DNA of 6,592 nucleotides from Thermoplasmata archaeon (lineage in GTDB: Archaea; Thermoplasmatota; Thermoplasmata; Thermoplasmatales; Thermoplasmataceae): the NCBI GenBank assembly GCA_021819225.1, contig JAKARU010000049.1:1-6592 (forward strand), given 5' to 3'. This document shows positions 1 through 6,592 of the stretch, piece after piece. The first letter of the stretch is position 1. The number at the start of each line of letters is the position of its first letter. The notes under the pieces were generated by a model, which was not told the origin of the DNA, ran no database searches, and saw only the letters and a program-made list of their open reading frames with translations. The position numbers and the translations under genes were made by a program.

Positions 1-1083
1 CGATCTACAATGATAGAAGGGTCTACAAAACCAGTTTTATTCATCGGCAAGGGTGCACGGGGATGCGGCGAGAAGATTATGGAGTTCTCAGAGAAAATCG
101 GAGCACCCATAATTTACGCTCTTAACGGGAAGGGAATAGTTGATGATCTTGACCGGAGAGTTGCAGGGAGTCTGGGCTTACTTGGAACGAAACCTTCCAT
201 GAGGGCAATTGAGGGGGCAGATCTTATCATAATGCTGGGCACATCCTATCCATATGTGCAGTTCATACCGGAAAACCTGGTAACAATACAGGTAGATACG
301 GACCCGCTATCAATTGGTAAGCGAAGGAGATCTGATATAGGACTGATCTGTGATACTGAGACATTTCTCAGCAAGATTGATGTAGGTTCAAAGGAAATAA
401 AATATTACAGTTCAATTGAGTCAGTAAAAACAGAATGGATAAAAAGCCTGGAAAAGAAGGAGCAGTTTGATAGTGGTCTCATCCATCCAGAATCAGTTCC
501 TGCCATAATCTCCAAGTATGCGGATAATAATGCAACGGTTGTTGTTGACACAGGAAATGTTACGGTGTGGGGTGTCAGGAACTTCAGAACAAAAACTGGA
601 AGAAAATTTGTCTATTCATCGTGGCTGGGAAGCATGGGGATAGGAATACCTGGAACGGTTGGAGCATCATTTTCTTCTGACGCACAGGTTATAGGACTCA
701 TAGGAGATGGCAGCTTTGCAATGTCAATGCCAGAGCTTGTAACAATCAGGAAATATAAGAGGCCAGTCAAGCTGTTCGTTTTCAATAATTCTGAGCTGGG
801 AATGATAAAGTTTGAGGAAGAAGTCATGGGATTCCCGAATTTTGGCACTGATTTATTTCCCCTGAATTTTGCCAGTATAGGAGAGGCAATTGGAATAAAG
901 TCATTCAGGGTTGAAAAATATGATCAGCTGGAGCCTGCCATAAAGGAAAGCCTGTCCATGAAGGATGAACCCACAATCGTCGATATTGTTATAGATCCTG
1001 ATGAAGCTCCAATGCCTCCAAAGCTGAACTTCAGCCAGGTGAAGGGATATATCACCTCACTACTAAAGGAGAAACTGGAGTGA
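1..1083 (+). CDS. Pyruvate oxidase / pyruvate dehydrogenase (quinone)-like ThDP enzyme, 5' truncated by window edge
   Basis: This is a thiamine-diphosphate flavoenzyme-type protein, probably oxidatively decarboxylating pyruvate in the cytoplasm. The frame is open to base 1, so the ATG at 10 is probably internal and the N-terminal PYR domain (roughly 180-190 residues, with the catalytic Glu) lies outside the window. Counting from that ATG, residues 7-150 form the central FAD/nucleotide-fold domain (FIGKGARG at 11-18, LGTSYPY at 76-82, SIGKRRRSD at 101-109). The C-terminal ThDP-binding domain carries GDG at 232-234 and NN at 259-260, the spacing expected for the Mg-ThDP motif. The end, MPPKLNFSQVKGY (335-347), resembles E. 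coli PoxB rather than acetolactate synthase. From recalled family sequence, similarity to PoxB runs through the central domain, including the flavin region. It stops right after this block and lacks PoxB's C-terminal amphipathic membrane-binding tail. Acetolactate synthase is the less likely alternative. The next gene starts 25 bases downstream. Confidence 0.85.
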   Translation, partial: RSTMIEGSTKPVLFIGKGARGCGEKIMEFSEKIGAPIIYALNGKGIVDDLDRRVAGSLGLLGTKPSMRAIEGADLIIMLGTSYPYVQFIPENLVTIQVDTDPLSIGKRRRSDIGLICDTETFLSKIDVGSKEIKYYSSIESVKTEWIKSLEKKEQFDSGLIHPESVPAIISKYADNNATVVVDTGNVTVWGVRNFRTKTGRKFVYSSWLGSMGIGIPGTVGASFSSDAQVIGLIGDGSFAMSMPELVTIRKYKRPVKLFVFNNSELGMIKFEEEVMGFPNFGTDLFPLNFASIGEAIGIKSFRVEKYDQLEPAIKESLSMKDEPTIVDIVIDPDEAPMPPKLNFSQVKGYITSLLKEKLE

Positions 1084-1108
1084 AAACACCAGTCCATTTA
1101 TAGAATGT

Positions 1109-1909
1109 TTGAATATCAATACATTGACTGGACCGATTATAAACGATGAGACAGGAGAAGAACTTTCGGATGACATCAAAAGATTAATCCCGCGGGATTT
1201 CAATCATTATATCGATCCGTTCTGCGGTTCAATGCAGACATTTATTGATCTAAATCAGGAAGGAAAACTGGTGTGTCCAATGCTATCTGATCCGGATGAT
1301 AGCCTCATAAACTTATATGAATATGTGAAAAGTATGCCGGAAGAGTTTTATTATGCATTTGAAGGCAGTTACAGGGGAAGAACAAGAGGGGCACTTCTGG
1401 CATTGAGAAAGAGATATAAGGAGATCAGGAACCACAGGACAATGGAAGAGGCAGTGACCTATCTGCAAATAAATATATTGAATGCCATTGGAAATAACAG
1501 TACAGGTATATCGGGAATATTAAAACGTTCATCAACAGGTGAAAGGAACCTTGAATTCCCAACTGAAACAGAAATAGTTGAATTTTCCAGGATGCTACAG
1601 AAAATTGAGATGAAGAGGGGATGTTATGAAGCTGTCCGGGGAGATTTATCAGAAAATGACTTTTTATTCCTGAATCTCAGAAAATACAGTTCCGGTAACA
1701 ACTCAAGCTCGATCAAAACAGAACAGGAAAAGCATTTTAAGAAATTCCTGTGTGATCTGGAAAAACTCCAAAGTGAGCACGTTTACATCATAATAAAAAT
1801 ACCATCTCATCCAAAAGTTATGAAGAATACGTGCATTCCTGAAAACTATGAATTGAGTCGTGTCAATTTAGATAAAAGGAAAAAATACGAACTCTGGAAG
1901 AACTTTTGA
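1109..1909 (+). CDS. Degenerate D12-class (Dam-like) adenine-N6 DNA methyltransferase homologue, probably catalytically inactive
   Basis: The 266-residue length and layout follow D12/Dam methyltransferases. DDIKRLIP (21-28) matches the helix before motif I. YIDPFCGSMQTF (34-45) sits where (V/E)PFxGxGxVF is expected. SDPDDSLINLYEYVK (60-74) matches the SDxNxxLINLYxxVK block, keeping the acidic residue expected to touch SAM ribose. GDLSENDF precedes the motif IV strand, and the protein ends YELWKNF, like the usual ELLxxNY terminus. Key residues are missing: motif IV DPPY is replaced by NLRK (189-192), the second glycine of FxGxG is Met42, and no WAGGK motif X is present. I infer a non-catalytic homologue or a decaying gene. 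The start is uncertain: TTG at 1109 is the only standard in-frame start before the motif I region, and no Shine-Dalgarno site precedes it. An ATG at 1105 opens a different frame that stops after 14 codons. The gene may be co-transcribed with the gene upstream. Its relation to the pur genes is unknown. Confidence 0.6.
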   Translation: MNINTLTGPIINDETGEELSDDIKRLIPRDFNHYIDPFCGSMQTFIDLNQEGKLVCPMLSDPDDSLINLYEYVKSMPEEFYYAFEGSYRGRTRGALLALRKRYKEIRNHRTMEEAVTYLQINILNAIGNNSTGISGILKRSSTGERNLEFPTETEIVEFSRMLQKIEMKRGCYEAVRGDLSENDFLFLNLRKYSSGNNSSSIKTEQEKHFKKFLCDLEKLQSEHVYIIIKIPSHPKVMKNTCIPENYELSRVNLDKRKKYELWKNF

Positions 1910-1913
1910 TAAA

Positions 1914-1926
1914 TAATTATAAATTA
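1914..1926 (+). promoter_or_regulatory. Putative TATA-box region of the purE-purK operon
   Basis: The AT-rich gap after the methyltransferase-like gene contains TTATAAAT at 1917-1924, a good archaeal TATA-box match. It lies within a near-symmetrical element, with arms TAATT and AATTA around ATA. At the usual spacing of about 26 bases, transcription would start near 1946, giving a leader of about 40 bases that includes the purE ribosome-binding site. A weaker alternative, ATAAAG near 1945, would give a shorter leader. The spacing rule is established for archaea; the promoter call itself is inference. Confidence 0.4.
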
Positions 1927-1973
1927 TATTGAAGTAATAAGACATAAAGCAATATGGAAATTAAGTTGCTGTA

Positions 1974-1980
1974 GAGGTGA
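1974..1980 (+). promoter_or_regulatory. Shine-Dalgarno site for purE (decides the start codon)
   Basis: GAGGTGA is a seven-base match to the archaeal consensus GGAGGTGA. It ends five bases before the TTG at 1986, which is ideal spacing. The longer in-frame alternative, GTG at 1977, lies inside this site and so cannot be the start it serves. Confidence 0.75.
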
Positions 1981-1985
1981 AACAT

Positions 1986-2459
1986 TTGTCGAAAGTTGCA
2001 GTTATAATGGGCAGTCAGTCAGATTATGAAGTCATGAAAGAAGCATGTGAAGTTTTGCGTTCATTTCAGGTGGATTGTGAATCAAAGGTTGTGTCAGCAC
2101 ACAGAACTCCAAAGATGATGTATGAATTTGCGGAAAAGGCAAGTTCCAGAGGAATCGAGGTTATTATTGCCGGTGCAGGTGGTTCCGCCCATCTCCCGGG
2201 AATGGTAGCCGCAATCTCAAACCTGCCAGTTATAGGGGTTCCAATCATGACAAAGGCACTTAAGGGGATCGATTCACTCCTTTCTATTGTGCAGATGCCC
2301 TCTGGCATACCTGTTGCAACAGTTGCGATCAACAATTCCAAAAACGCTGCCCTTCTGGCAGTAAGGATTCTCTCCCTGAAATATCCGGAACTGGCCTTCA
2401 AGATGAGAAATTACATGGAAAAGGAAAGGGAAAGTGTTGAAAACACAAGATTGCCATAA
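1986..2459 (+). CDS. purE: N5-carboxyaminoimidazole ribonucleotide mutase (PurE, class I)
   Basis: PurE converts N5-CAIR to CAIR in de novo purine synthesis, normally as a cytoplasmic octamer. With the TTG start at 1986 the protein has 157 residues and begins [13 protein letters not shown], like known PurE proteins. Motifs seen are the phosphate/ribose-binding GSQSD (9-13), SAHRTP (37-42) with His39 at the position of E. coli His45, [12 protein letters not shown] (62-73) with His69 at the position of E. coli His75, and the [10 protein letters not shown] block with PVATVAI near residues 97-116. The pattern and the adjacent purK fit class I (N5-CAIR mutase) rather than class II AIR carboxylase. 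A GTG at 1977 would add three residues but overlaps the Shine-Dalgarno site, so I prefer TTG. The 3' end overlaps purK by 26 bases, implying co-transcription and probably coupled translation. All key residues appear intact. Confidence 0.95.
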   Translation: MSKVAVIMGSQSDYEVMKEACEVLRSFQVDCESKVVSAHRTPKMMYEFAEKASSRGIEVIIAGAGGSAHLPGMVAAISNLPVIGVPIMTKALKGIDSLLSIVQMPSGIPVATVAINNSKNAALLAVRILSLKYPELAFKMRNYMEKERESVENTRLP

Positions 2460-3549
2460 GACCATAGGCATTGCAGGCGCTGGCCAGCTTGGAACAATGA
2501 TGATACTCGAATCCAGGGGCCTGCCTGTAAAGTTCAATGTATATTCTGAAAATATAACAGACCCGGCTGTTTCGATTTCTGATAGATCGTACACAGTGGA
2601 TCAGTACAGGGAATTTGTGGATAAAAGTGATATTGTCACCTTTGAGTTTGAGCATATAAACCGGAAACTTCTGGAATATGCAGAACAGGAGGGAAAGCTG
2701 AGGCCGTCAATAAAATCAGTAGAACTAAAAATGCAGAGACATCTGGAGAAGGAATTCCTGAAATCTAGGAATTTTCCAGTTGGTGAGTTCATTGTTGCTC
2801 ATGGAGGCAGGGAAGCACTGAAAGTGGCAGGTACTATGGAAAAGTTCGTGATCAAGAGGTCTGAGGGTGGATATGACGGGAAGGGACAGTACTATTATTA
2901 TGACATGAGCAGTTTCCCAGCTGATTCAGACGATATTTTCGTCGTTGAAAAGTTTGTGGATTATGAGAGTGAAGCATCCATAATATGTGCAAGGGATGAA
3001 AATAATAACTTTTATTTCTATGAACCTTCCTATAACATGAACAATAAGGGAATCCTCATATGGAACAGTTCCCCCATAAATAACAGTGAGCTGAGATCAG
3101 AGATGATTGAAATTTCACGTAGATTGGTGAATGAACTTGACTATATAGGTGTAATGGGCATAGAGTTCTTCCTGACAGGGAAAGGACCATTGATAAACGA
3201 GTATGCACCGAGGGTTCATAACACCGGTCACCACACACTCATGGGTTCAAGCTATTCACAGTTTGAGATGCATGTTAGATGTGTACTGGGACTCCCAGTG
3301 TTTCAGCCCTCCACATATGTTCCATCAGGAATAGTGAACATCATCGGCCTTTCCCTCAGCGAAAGTCAGTTGAATGAAATACTGAAGCTTGGGAACACAA
3401 GGGTTTATGACTACAGGAAGAAGGAGGTCAGAAAGAAGAGGAAGATGGGTCACGTCTGTTTGACTGCACTCAGTACTGAAGAGCTAGAAGAACGCATTGG
3501 AAAGGTAATGAATATAATCTACGGGGATAACCTGGACCTATACATCTGA
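2434..3549 (+). CDS. purK: N5-carboxyaminoimidazole ribonucleotide synthase (PurK)
   Basis: PurK uses ATP and bicarbonate to turn AIR into N5-CAIR, the substrate of PurE. At 371 residues it is the usual length for this ATP-grasp enzyme. Motifs in order are the N-terminal nucleotide fold GIAGAGQLG (12-20), VTFEFEHIN (68-76, family VTxEFExV), the ATP-grasp glycine loop GGYDGKGQ (145-152), [19 protein letters not shown] around 170-190, and [13 protein letters not shown] (255-267, family NExAPRPHNSGH), which holds metal and substrate ligands. A small C-terminal PurK domain follows. The start is GTG at 2434, inside purE; TTG at 2437 is equally possible and sits better spaced (six bases) behind the weak AGGG at 2427-2430. 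No complete Shine-Dalgarno site is present, consistent with translation coupled to purE. The rest of the purine pathway is not in this window. Confidence 0.95.
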   Translation: MLKTQDCHKTIGIAGAGQLGTMMILESRGLPVKFNVYSENITDPAVSISDRSYTVDQYREFVDKSDIVTFEFEHINRKLLEYAEQEGKLRPSIKSVELKMQRHLEKEFLKSRNFPVGEFIVAHGGREALKVAGTMEKFVIKRSEGGYDGKGQYYYYDMSSFPADSDDIFVVEKFVDYESEASIICARDENNNFYFYEPSYNMNNKGILIWNSSPINNSELRSEMIEISRRLVNELDYIGVMGIEFFLTGKGPLINEYAPRVHNTGHHTLMGSSYSQFEMHVRCVLGLPVFQPSTYVPSGIVNIIGLSLSESQLNEILKLGNTRVYDYRKKEVRKKRKMGHVCLTALSTEELEERIGKVMNIIYGDNLDLYI

Positions 3550-3559
3550 ATTATGCGAT

Positions 3560-3574
3560 CAATATTTAATATTG
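3560..3574 (+). promoter_or_regulatory. Putative TATA region and 15-base palindrome upstream of the glucoamylase gene
   Basis: CAATATT, one T, then AATATTG form a perfect inverted repeat (arms 3560-3566 and 3568-3574). Its centre is 24 bases before the ATG at 3591, close to the distance of an archaeal TATA box from the transcription start. This would make the glucoamylase mRNA leaderless or nearly so. The symmetry could reflect only the AT-rich TATA box, or a binding site for a dimeric regulator overlapping the promoter. The sequence is certain; the function is inferred. Confidence 0.4.
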
Positions 3575-3590
3575 GGGAGAATGGTGGAAT

Positions 3591-5960
3591 ATGAATTCAG
3601 GGGAAGCATTTGGGAAGCCAGGCATATCACCCAGATGGACATCAAGCGCAAAGGAAGGAGTTGGAACATCTCTCAGAAGGTGCTCAAGAATACATTTTAC
3701 AGTATCACATGGAATTGTAAATGAGATATATTATCCCGGAGTAGACACAGCACAGATCAGGGATCATCAGCTCCTGATTACAGATGGAAAATTTTTTTAT
3801 GAGGAAAGAAGGGGTACAATTCACAGCATACAGTGGGTAAAGGAAGGAATTCCTGCCTTTAAGATAGTCAATGAGGATAAGGACCTCCACTTCAAGATTG
3901 ATAAGACAGTGTTCATAGATAGCGAGAATGATGTGCTGGTACAGCATATTGTATTCTCCAGGAAGGACCCGAATGATAGTATCTTTCTATATTCACTGCT
4001 CTCTCCACATCTAATGAATGGCGGAATGGGGAATACTGCATGGAACGGGAACTACAAGGGAAGAAGAATGCAATTTGCATCAAAGGAGGGCATGTTTATG
4101 GCCCTCTATATACCTGATGTATCTGGCAAGATGAGCTGTGGGTTCTCGGGATATTCTGACGGGTTCCAGGATATCACTAACAATAGGACGATGACCTATG
4201 AATTCAGTTCCGCAACCGATGGCAACGTGGCAATAACTACAGAAATACTACTTGAAAAGCAAGATACATTTAACATGTACATCGCATTCGGAACCACCAT
4301 GGAAGAGGCCGCCCTTAAGGTACTGAAATCAAGCAACCTTAACTGGGAAAGTATTCTCAATGATTATGTGCAGCACTGGATCACATACAAAAAATATACT
4401 GCAAAGAACATCCTTGTGAAAAAAAAATATGACCTGCTGGAACCAAGCCTCGCAGTAATAAGAACTCACGTGTCAAAGGAGCCACTGGCTGGAGGAATAA
4501 TAGCAAGTCTCTCAATTCCATGGGGAAATTTCAAGGGTGATGATGACCTGGGTGGTTACCACCTCATATGGCCAAGGGACATGGTTGAGGCAGCTCAGGC
4601 GCTTCTCATCCTTGGAGATATTGACGGATCTGTTGATGCACTGCGATATCTCCAGTCAACACAGGAATCTGATGGGCACTGGCCCCAGAATATGTGGCTA
4701 AATGGGAAGCAGTACTGGGGAGGAATCCAGATGGATGAAACTGCTTTTCCCGTAGTGCTCCTGTATAACCTGTGGAAGGGAGGATACGTCAAGCTTGAGA
4801 ACTTCAGTGAAATGCTGATCAGGGCAATATCATTCATTGTGGCTAATGGCCCGGTTACTGATCAGGACAGATGGGAAGAGGATGGTGGATATTCAAGTTT
4901 CACAATAGCTGTTGAAATTTCGGCTCTTTGCTATGGGTCCGAAATGATTGATCAGCTTGGTTTCCACGAGGAATCAAATAAAATTCAGCTCGTTGCAGAT
5001 ATATACAGCAGCAATATTGAAAGATGGCTGTACAGGGAAAATTCAGACCTGGATAGCAAGTACGGTGTATCCGGACATTTTGTCAGGATATCACAGGTGG
5101 ATCAGGATAAGCAATCAAACGATTATATCCCCATAAAAAACAGGCCATGGTCATCCTCACTCGTGAAAACCGAGGAGATAGTGAGCACTGGAGTATTATC
5201 ACTGGTGAGATTCGGCATCAGACCTCATGATCATGAAGGCATCTTAAACACAGTCAAGATCATAGATGGTGAACTTAAAACAGAAACAAAATCAGGTCCA
5301 GTATGGCACAGGTATAATCATGATGGATATGGAGAACATGATGATGGGACTGGATTTAACGGTACAGGGCATGGTCGTGGATGGCCACTGTTGTCAGGGG
5401 AAAGAGCACATTATGAAATTTCCAGAGGAAACATGGGTGATGCGTTACAATTACTTCACACAATGGAAAAAGATACCAATGTTGGTGGAATGATACCTGA
5501 GCAGATATGGGATGCGGATGATATCCCGGCAAGAGGCCTGTACAATGGTCGACCATCAGGTTCTGCAATGCCTCTGGTATGGGCTCATGCGGAATACGTC
5601 AAACTCTGCTGGGCAATAGAAAATGGGAAGCCGTTTGAAAGGAATGAGATAGCGTATTCAAGGTACGTTGAACGCAAGATCTTGATAAATGAAGATATAT
5701 GGAGTTTCAAGAACAAGATAAAGAAATTGAAGTCAAAATCCTCCATAATGTTTATCCTTAGTGAAGATTGTTTCATAAGATTAACAGGAAACAACTGGAA
5801 AGATATGAGTGACATCCAGTCAAGGAGCATATTCAGCAAGGTCCACTATATTGAGGTTGATCTTTCCACAATTAAAACTGAAACTCAGCTGGAATTTACA
5901 TTCTTCTGGAAGAAAAGCAATAGATGGGAAGGGATGAATTATACAGTAGAATTATTTTGA
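3591..5960 (+). CDS. GH15 glucoamylase (glucan 1,4-alpha-glucosidase), cytoplasmic
   Basis: It hydrolyses terminal alpha-1,4-linked glucose from the non-reducing ends of starch, glycogen or maltodextrins. The 789 residues are full length for the prokaryotic family. Residues 1-270 form the N-terminal beta-sandwich (start PGISPRWTSSAK, then FTVSHGIVNEIYYP). Residues 290-670 are the (alpha/alpha)6 barrel with SIPWGNFKGDDDLGGYH, WPRD (327-330), QMDETAFP with the general acid Glu383, GTGHGRGWPLLSGERA (591-606), and PEQIWD with the general base Glu637. Residues 690-789 form a beta-rich C-terminal domain ending RWEGMNYTVELF, as in bacterial relatives. No signal peptide or membrane segment is visible, which suggests a role on intracellular glycogen or imported dextrins; export by an unusual route is not excluded. 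The ATG at 3591 is supported by the family N-terminus and promoter spacing; GGTGG at 3583-3587 is too close to be a strong ribosome site. The stop overlaps the convergent transporter gene. Confidence 0.95.
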   Translation: MNSGEAFGKPGISPRWTSSAKEGVGTSLRRCSRIHFTVSHGIVNEIYYPGVDTAQIRDHQLLITDGKFFYEERRGTIHSIQWVKEGIPAFKIVNEDKDLHFKIDKTVFIDSENDVLVQHIVFSRKDPNDSIFLYSLLSPHLMNGGMGNTAWNGNYKGRRMQFASKEGMFMALYIPDVSGKMSCGFSGYSDGFQDITNNRTMTYEFSSATDGNVAITTEILLEKQDTFNMYIAFGTTMEEAALKVLKSSNLNWESILNDYVQHWITYKKYTAKNILVKKKYDLLEPSLAVIRTHVSKEPLAGGIIASLSIPWGNFKGDDDLGGYHLIWPRDMVEAAQALLILGDIDGSVDALRYLQSTQESDGHWPQNMWLNGKQYWGGIQMDETAFPVVLLYNLWKGGYVKLENFSEMLIRAISFIVANGPVTDQDRWEEDGGYSSFTIAVEISALCYGSEMIDQLGFHEESNKIQLVADIYSSNIERWLYRENSDLDSKYGVSGHFVRISQVDQDKQSNDYIPIKNRPWSSSLVKTEEIVSTGVLSLVRFGIRPHDHEGILNTVKIIDGELKTETKSGPVWHRYNHDGYGEHDDGTGFNGTGHGRGWPLLSGERAHYEISRGNMGDALQLLHTMEKDTNVGGMIPEQIWDADDIPARGLYNGRPSGSAMPLVWAHAEYVKLCWAIENGKPFERNEIAYSRYVERKILINEDIWSFKNKIKKLKSKSSIMFILSEDCFIRLTGNNWKDMSDIQSRSIFSKVHYIEVDLSTIKTETQLEFTFFWKKSNRWEGMNYTVELF

Positions 5961-6592
5961 GGCAACAGCAGTTCCTCTGGAAATGCTGGTTTGATTAATC
6001 CCGGCCTTAATTTTTAACGATCCCATGTAACCAATTGCAACTATTATAGCTGCAATCATGAAATCCCCTCCATAACCAAGATATATTACAATATATCCTG
6101 ATATGAATGCACCAATAATCTGTCCAACACCAAGGATTGAATTATAATAACCAATTGCCCTTCCCCTGGTTTCCCTGTCTGCCATTGTGGTAACTGATGT
6201 TATCTGGGTTATGCTGATATAGCTCCAGACAAATCCCATGGCCCCATAAATGAGAATAATCAGGATCATGTAGCCAAAGGAGTATAACCCAAGGAAGGGA
6301 ATTATGCTGGTGGCAGCGAACACTATCATTCTTACTGCAAGAGGAATGTATATAGCTTTCTGCAAGCTTCTTTTCCTTATGTAGTTCCCTGATAGATTAA
6401 ATGAGACTACAGAAAATGCACTGTTAAGCAGGTACATTATGTAAACTATATCCTCTGTAGCATTGTATTTATCAATCAGAAAAACAGGGTAGGGCGTGAA
6501 GAATGTTTGAAAACCAACCATGAGCAAACCACACAGGATTATGTATAACATGAGCGACCTGCTTGTTTTTACACCTTTCTTTTTTCCGAAAA
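5952..6592 (-). CDS. MFS transporter, C-terminal half (5' end beyond the window)
   Basis: This is an integral membrane protein of the major facilitator superfamily, reading leftwards, with its frame open to base 6592. The visible part starts in the basic cytoplasmic loop between helices 6 and 7 (FGKKKGVKTSRS). It then holds six hydrophobic segments matching TM7-TM12. They start at LYIILCGLLMVGF, DIVYIMYLLNSAF, IYIPLAVRMIVFA, YMILIILIYGAMG, GYYNSILGVGQIIGAF and GDFMIAAIIVAIG. The RGRAIGYYNSILGVGQ stretch with glycine-rich TM11 is typical of MFS proteins. The Met encoded at 6551-6549 is therefore internal, not the start. The substrate cannot be read from this half; sugar, organic acid and drug transporters are all possible. 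Being next to the glucoamylase is no evidence for sugar transport, because the genes converge and have separate promoters. Confidence 0.85.
   Translation of the reverse strand, partial: FGKKKGVKTSRSLMLYIILCGLLMVGFQTFFTPYPVFLIDKYNATEDIVYIMYLLNSAFSVVSFNLSGNYIRKRSLQKAIYIPLAVRMIVFAATSIIPFLGLYSFGYMILIILIYGAMGFVWSYISITQITSVTTMADRETRGRAIGYYNSILGVGQIIGAFISGYIVIYLGYGGDFMIAAIIVAIGYMGSLKIKAGINQTSISRGTAVASK

Noticed and set aside
1095..1102. CATTTATA as a TATA box for the methyltransferase-like gene
   Set aside because: It is only about seven bases before the TTG; a start 26 bases downstream would fall inside the coding frame with no usable start codon after it before the motif I region.
2066..2655. Minus-strand open frames opposite purE and the start of purK
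   Set aside because: They are antisense shadows of strongly conserved genes, with no recognisable motifs or ribosome-binding sites.
1..3549. A single functional cluster linking the PoxB-like enzyme, the methyltransferase-like protein and the pur genes, such as a defence island
   Set aside because: No nuclease, restriction subunit or mobile-element trace is present; purE-purK are housekeeping and have their own likely promoter, so adjacency alone does not support a system.
4419..4427. A run of nine A residues inside the glucoamylase gene, possibly a slippage or frameshift site
   Set aside because: It encodes three in-frame lysines and the conserved GH15 motifs continue in the same frame on both sides, so no frameshift is implied.
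6011..6015. Five T residues after the glucoamylase stop as a possible archaeal poly-T terminator
   Set aside because: The run is short, has no second T-tract nearby, and lies in transporter coding sequence; too weak to call.

Overview
The window looks like a piece of an archaeal chromosome, most probably from a Thermoplasmatales-type acidophile or a close relative. The reasons are AGG/AGA arginine and ATA isoleucine codons throughout, GTG and TTG starts, a GAGGTGA ribosome-binding site matching the archaeal 16S tail, AT-rich TATA-like elements in the two gaps that contain promoters, and a cytoplasmic GH15 glucoamylase. The assignment to a lineage is inference from gene content and style; no rRNA or marker gene is present.

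Layout, left to right. Bases 1-1083 hold the C-terminal two thirds of a thiamine-diphosphate enzyme of the pyruvate oxidase / quinone-dependent pyruvate dehydrogenase (PoxB) type, cut by the left edge. After 25 bases comes a 266-codon gene (1109-1909) that keeps the length and overall layout of a D12-class (Dam-like) adenine-N6 DNA methyltransferase but has lost the catalytic DPPY motif, the FxGxG glycine and the N-terminal WAGGK motif. A 76-base AT-rich gap with a likely promoter and a clear Shine-Dalgarno site leads into purE (1986-2459), which overlaps purK (2434-3549) by 26 bases. A short 41-base gap contains a perfect 15-base AT-rich palindrome at TATA-box distance, followed by a 789-residue GH15 glucoamylase (3591-5960). 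The glucoamylase converges on, and overlaps by 9 bases, the 3' end of an MFS transporter on the minus strand (5952 to beyond 6592), whose N-terminal half lies outside the window.

Functionally, purK and purE form the standard two-step route from AIR through N5-CAIR to CAIR in purine synthesis. The glucoamylase probably releases glucose from glycogen or maltodextrins in the cytoplasm. The PoxB-like enzyme acts at the pyruvate node. No shared pathway links all six genes. The most unusual item is the degenerate methyltransferase homologue. I see no mobile element, CRISPR array, tRNA or rRNA, and no gene-free stretch longer than 76 bases.
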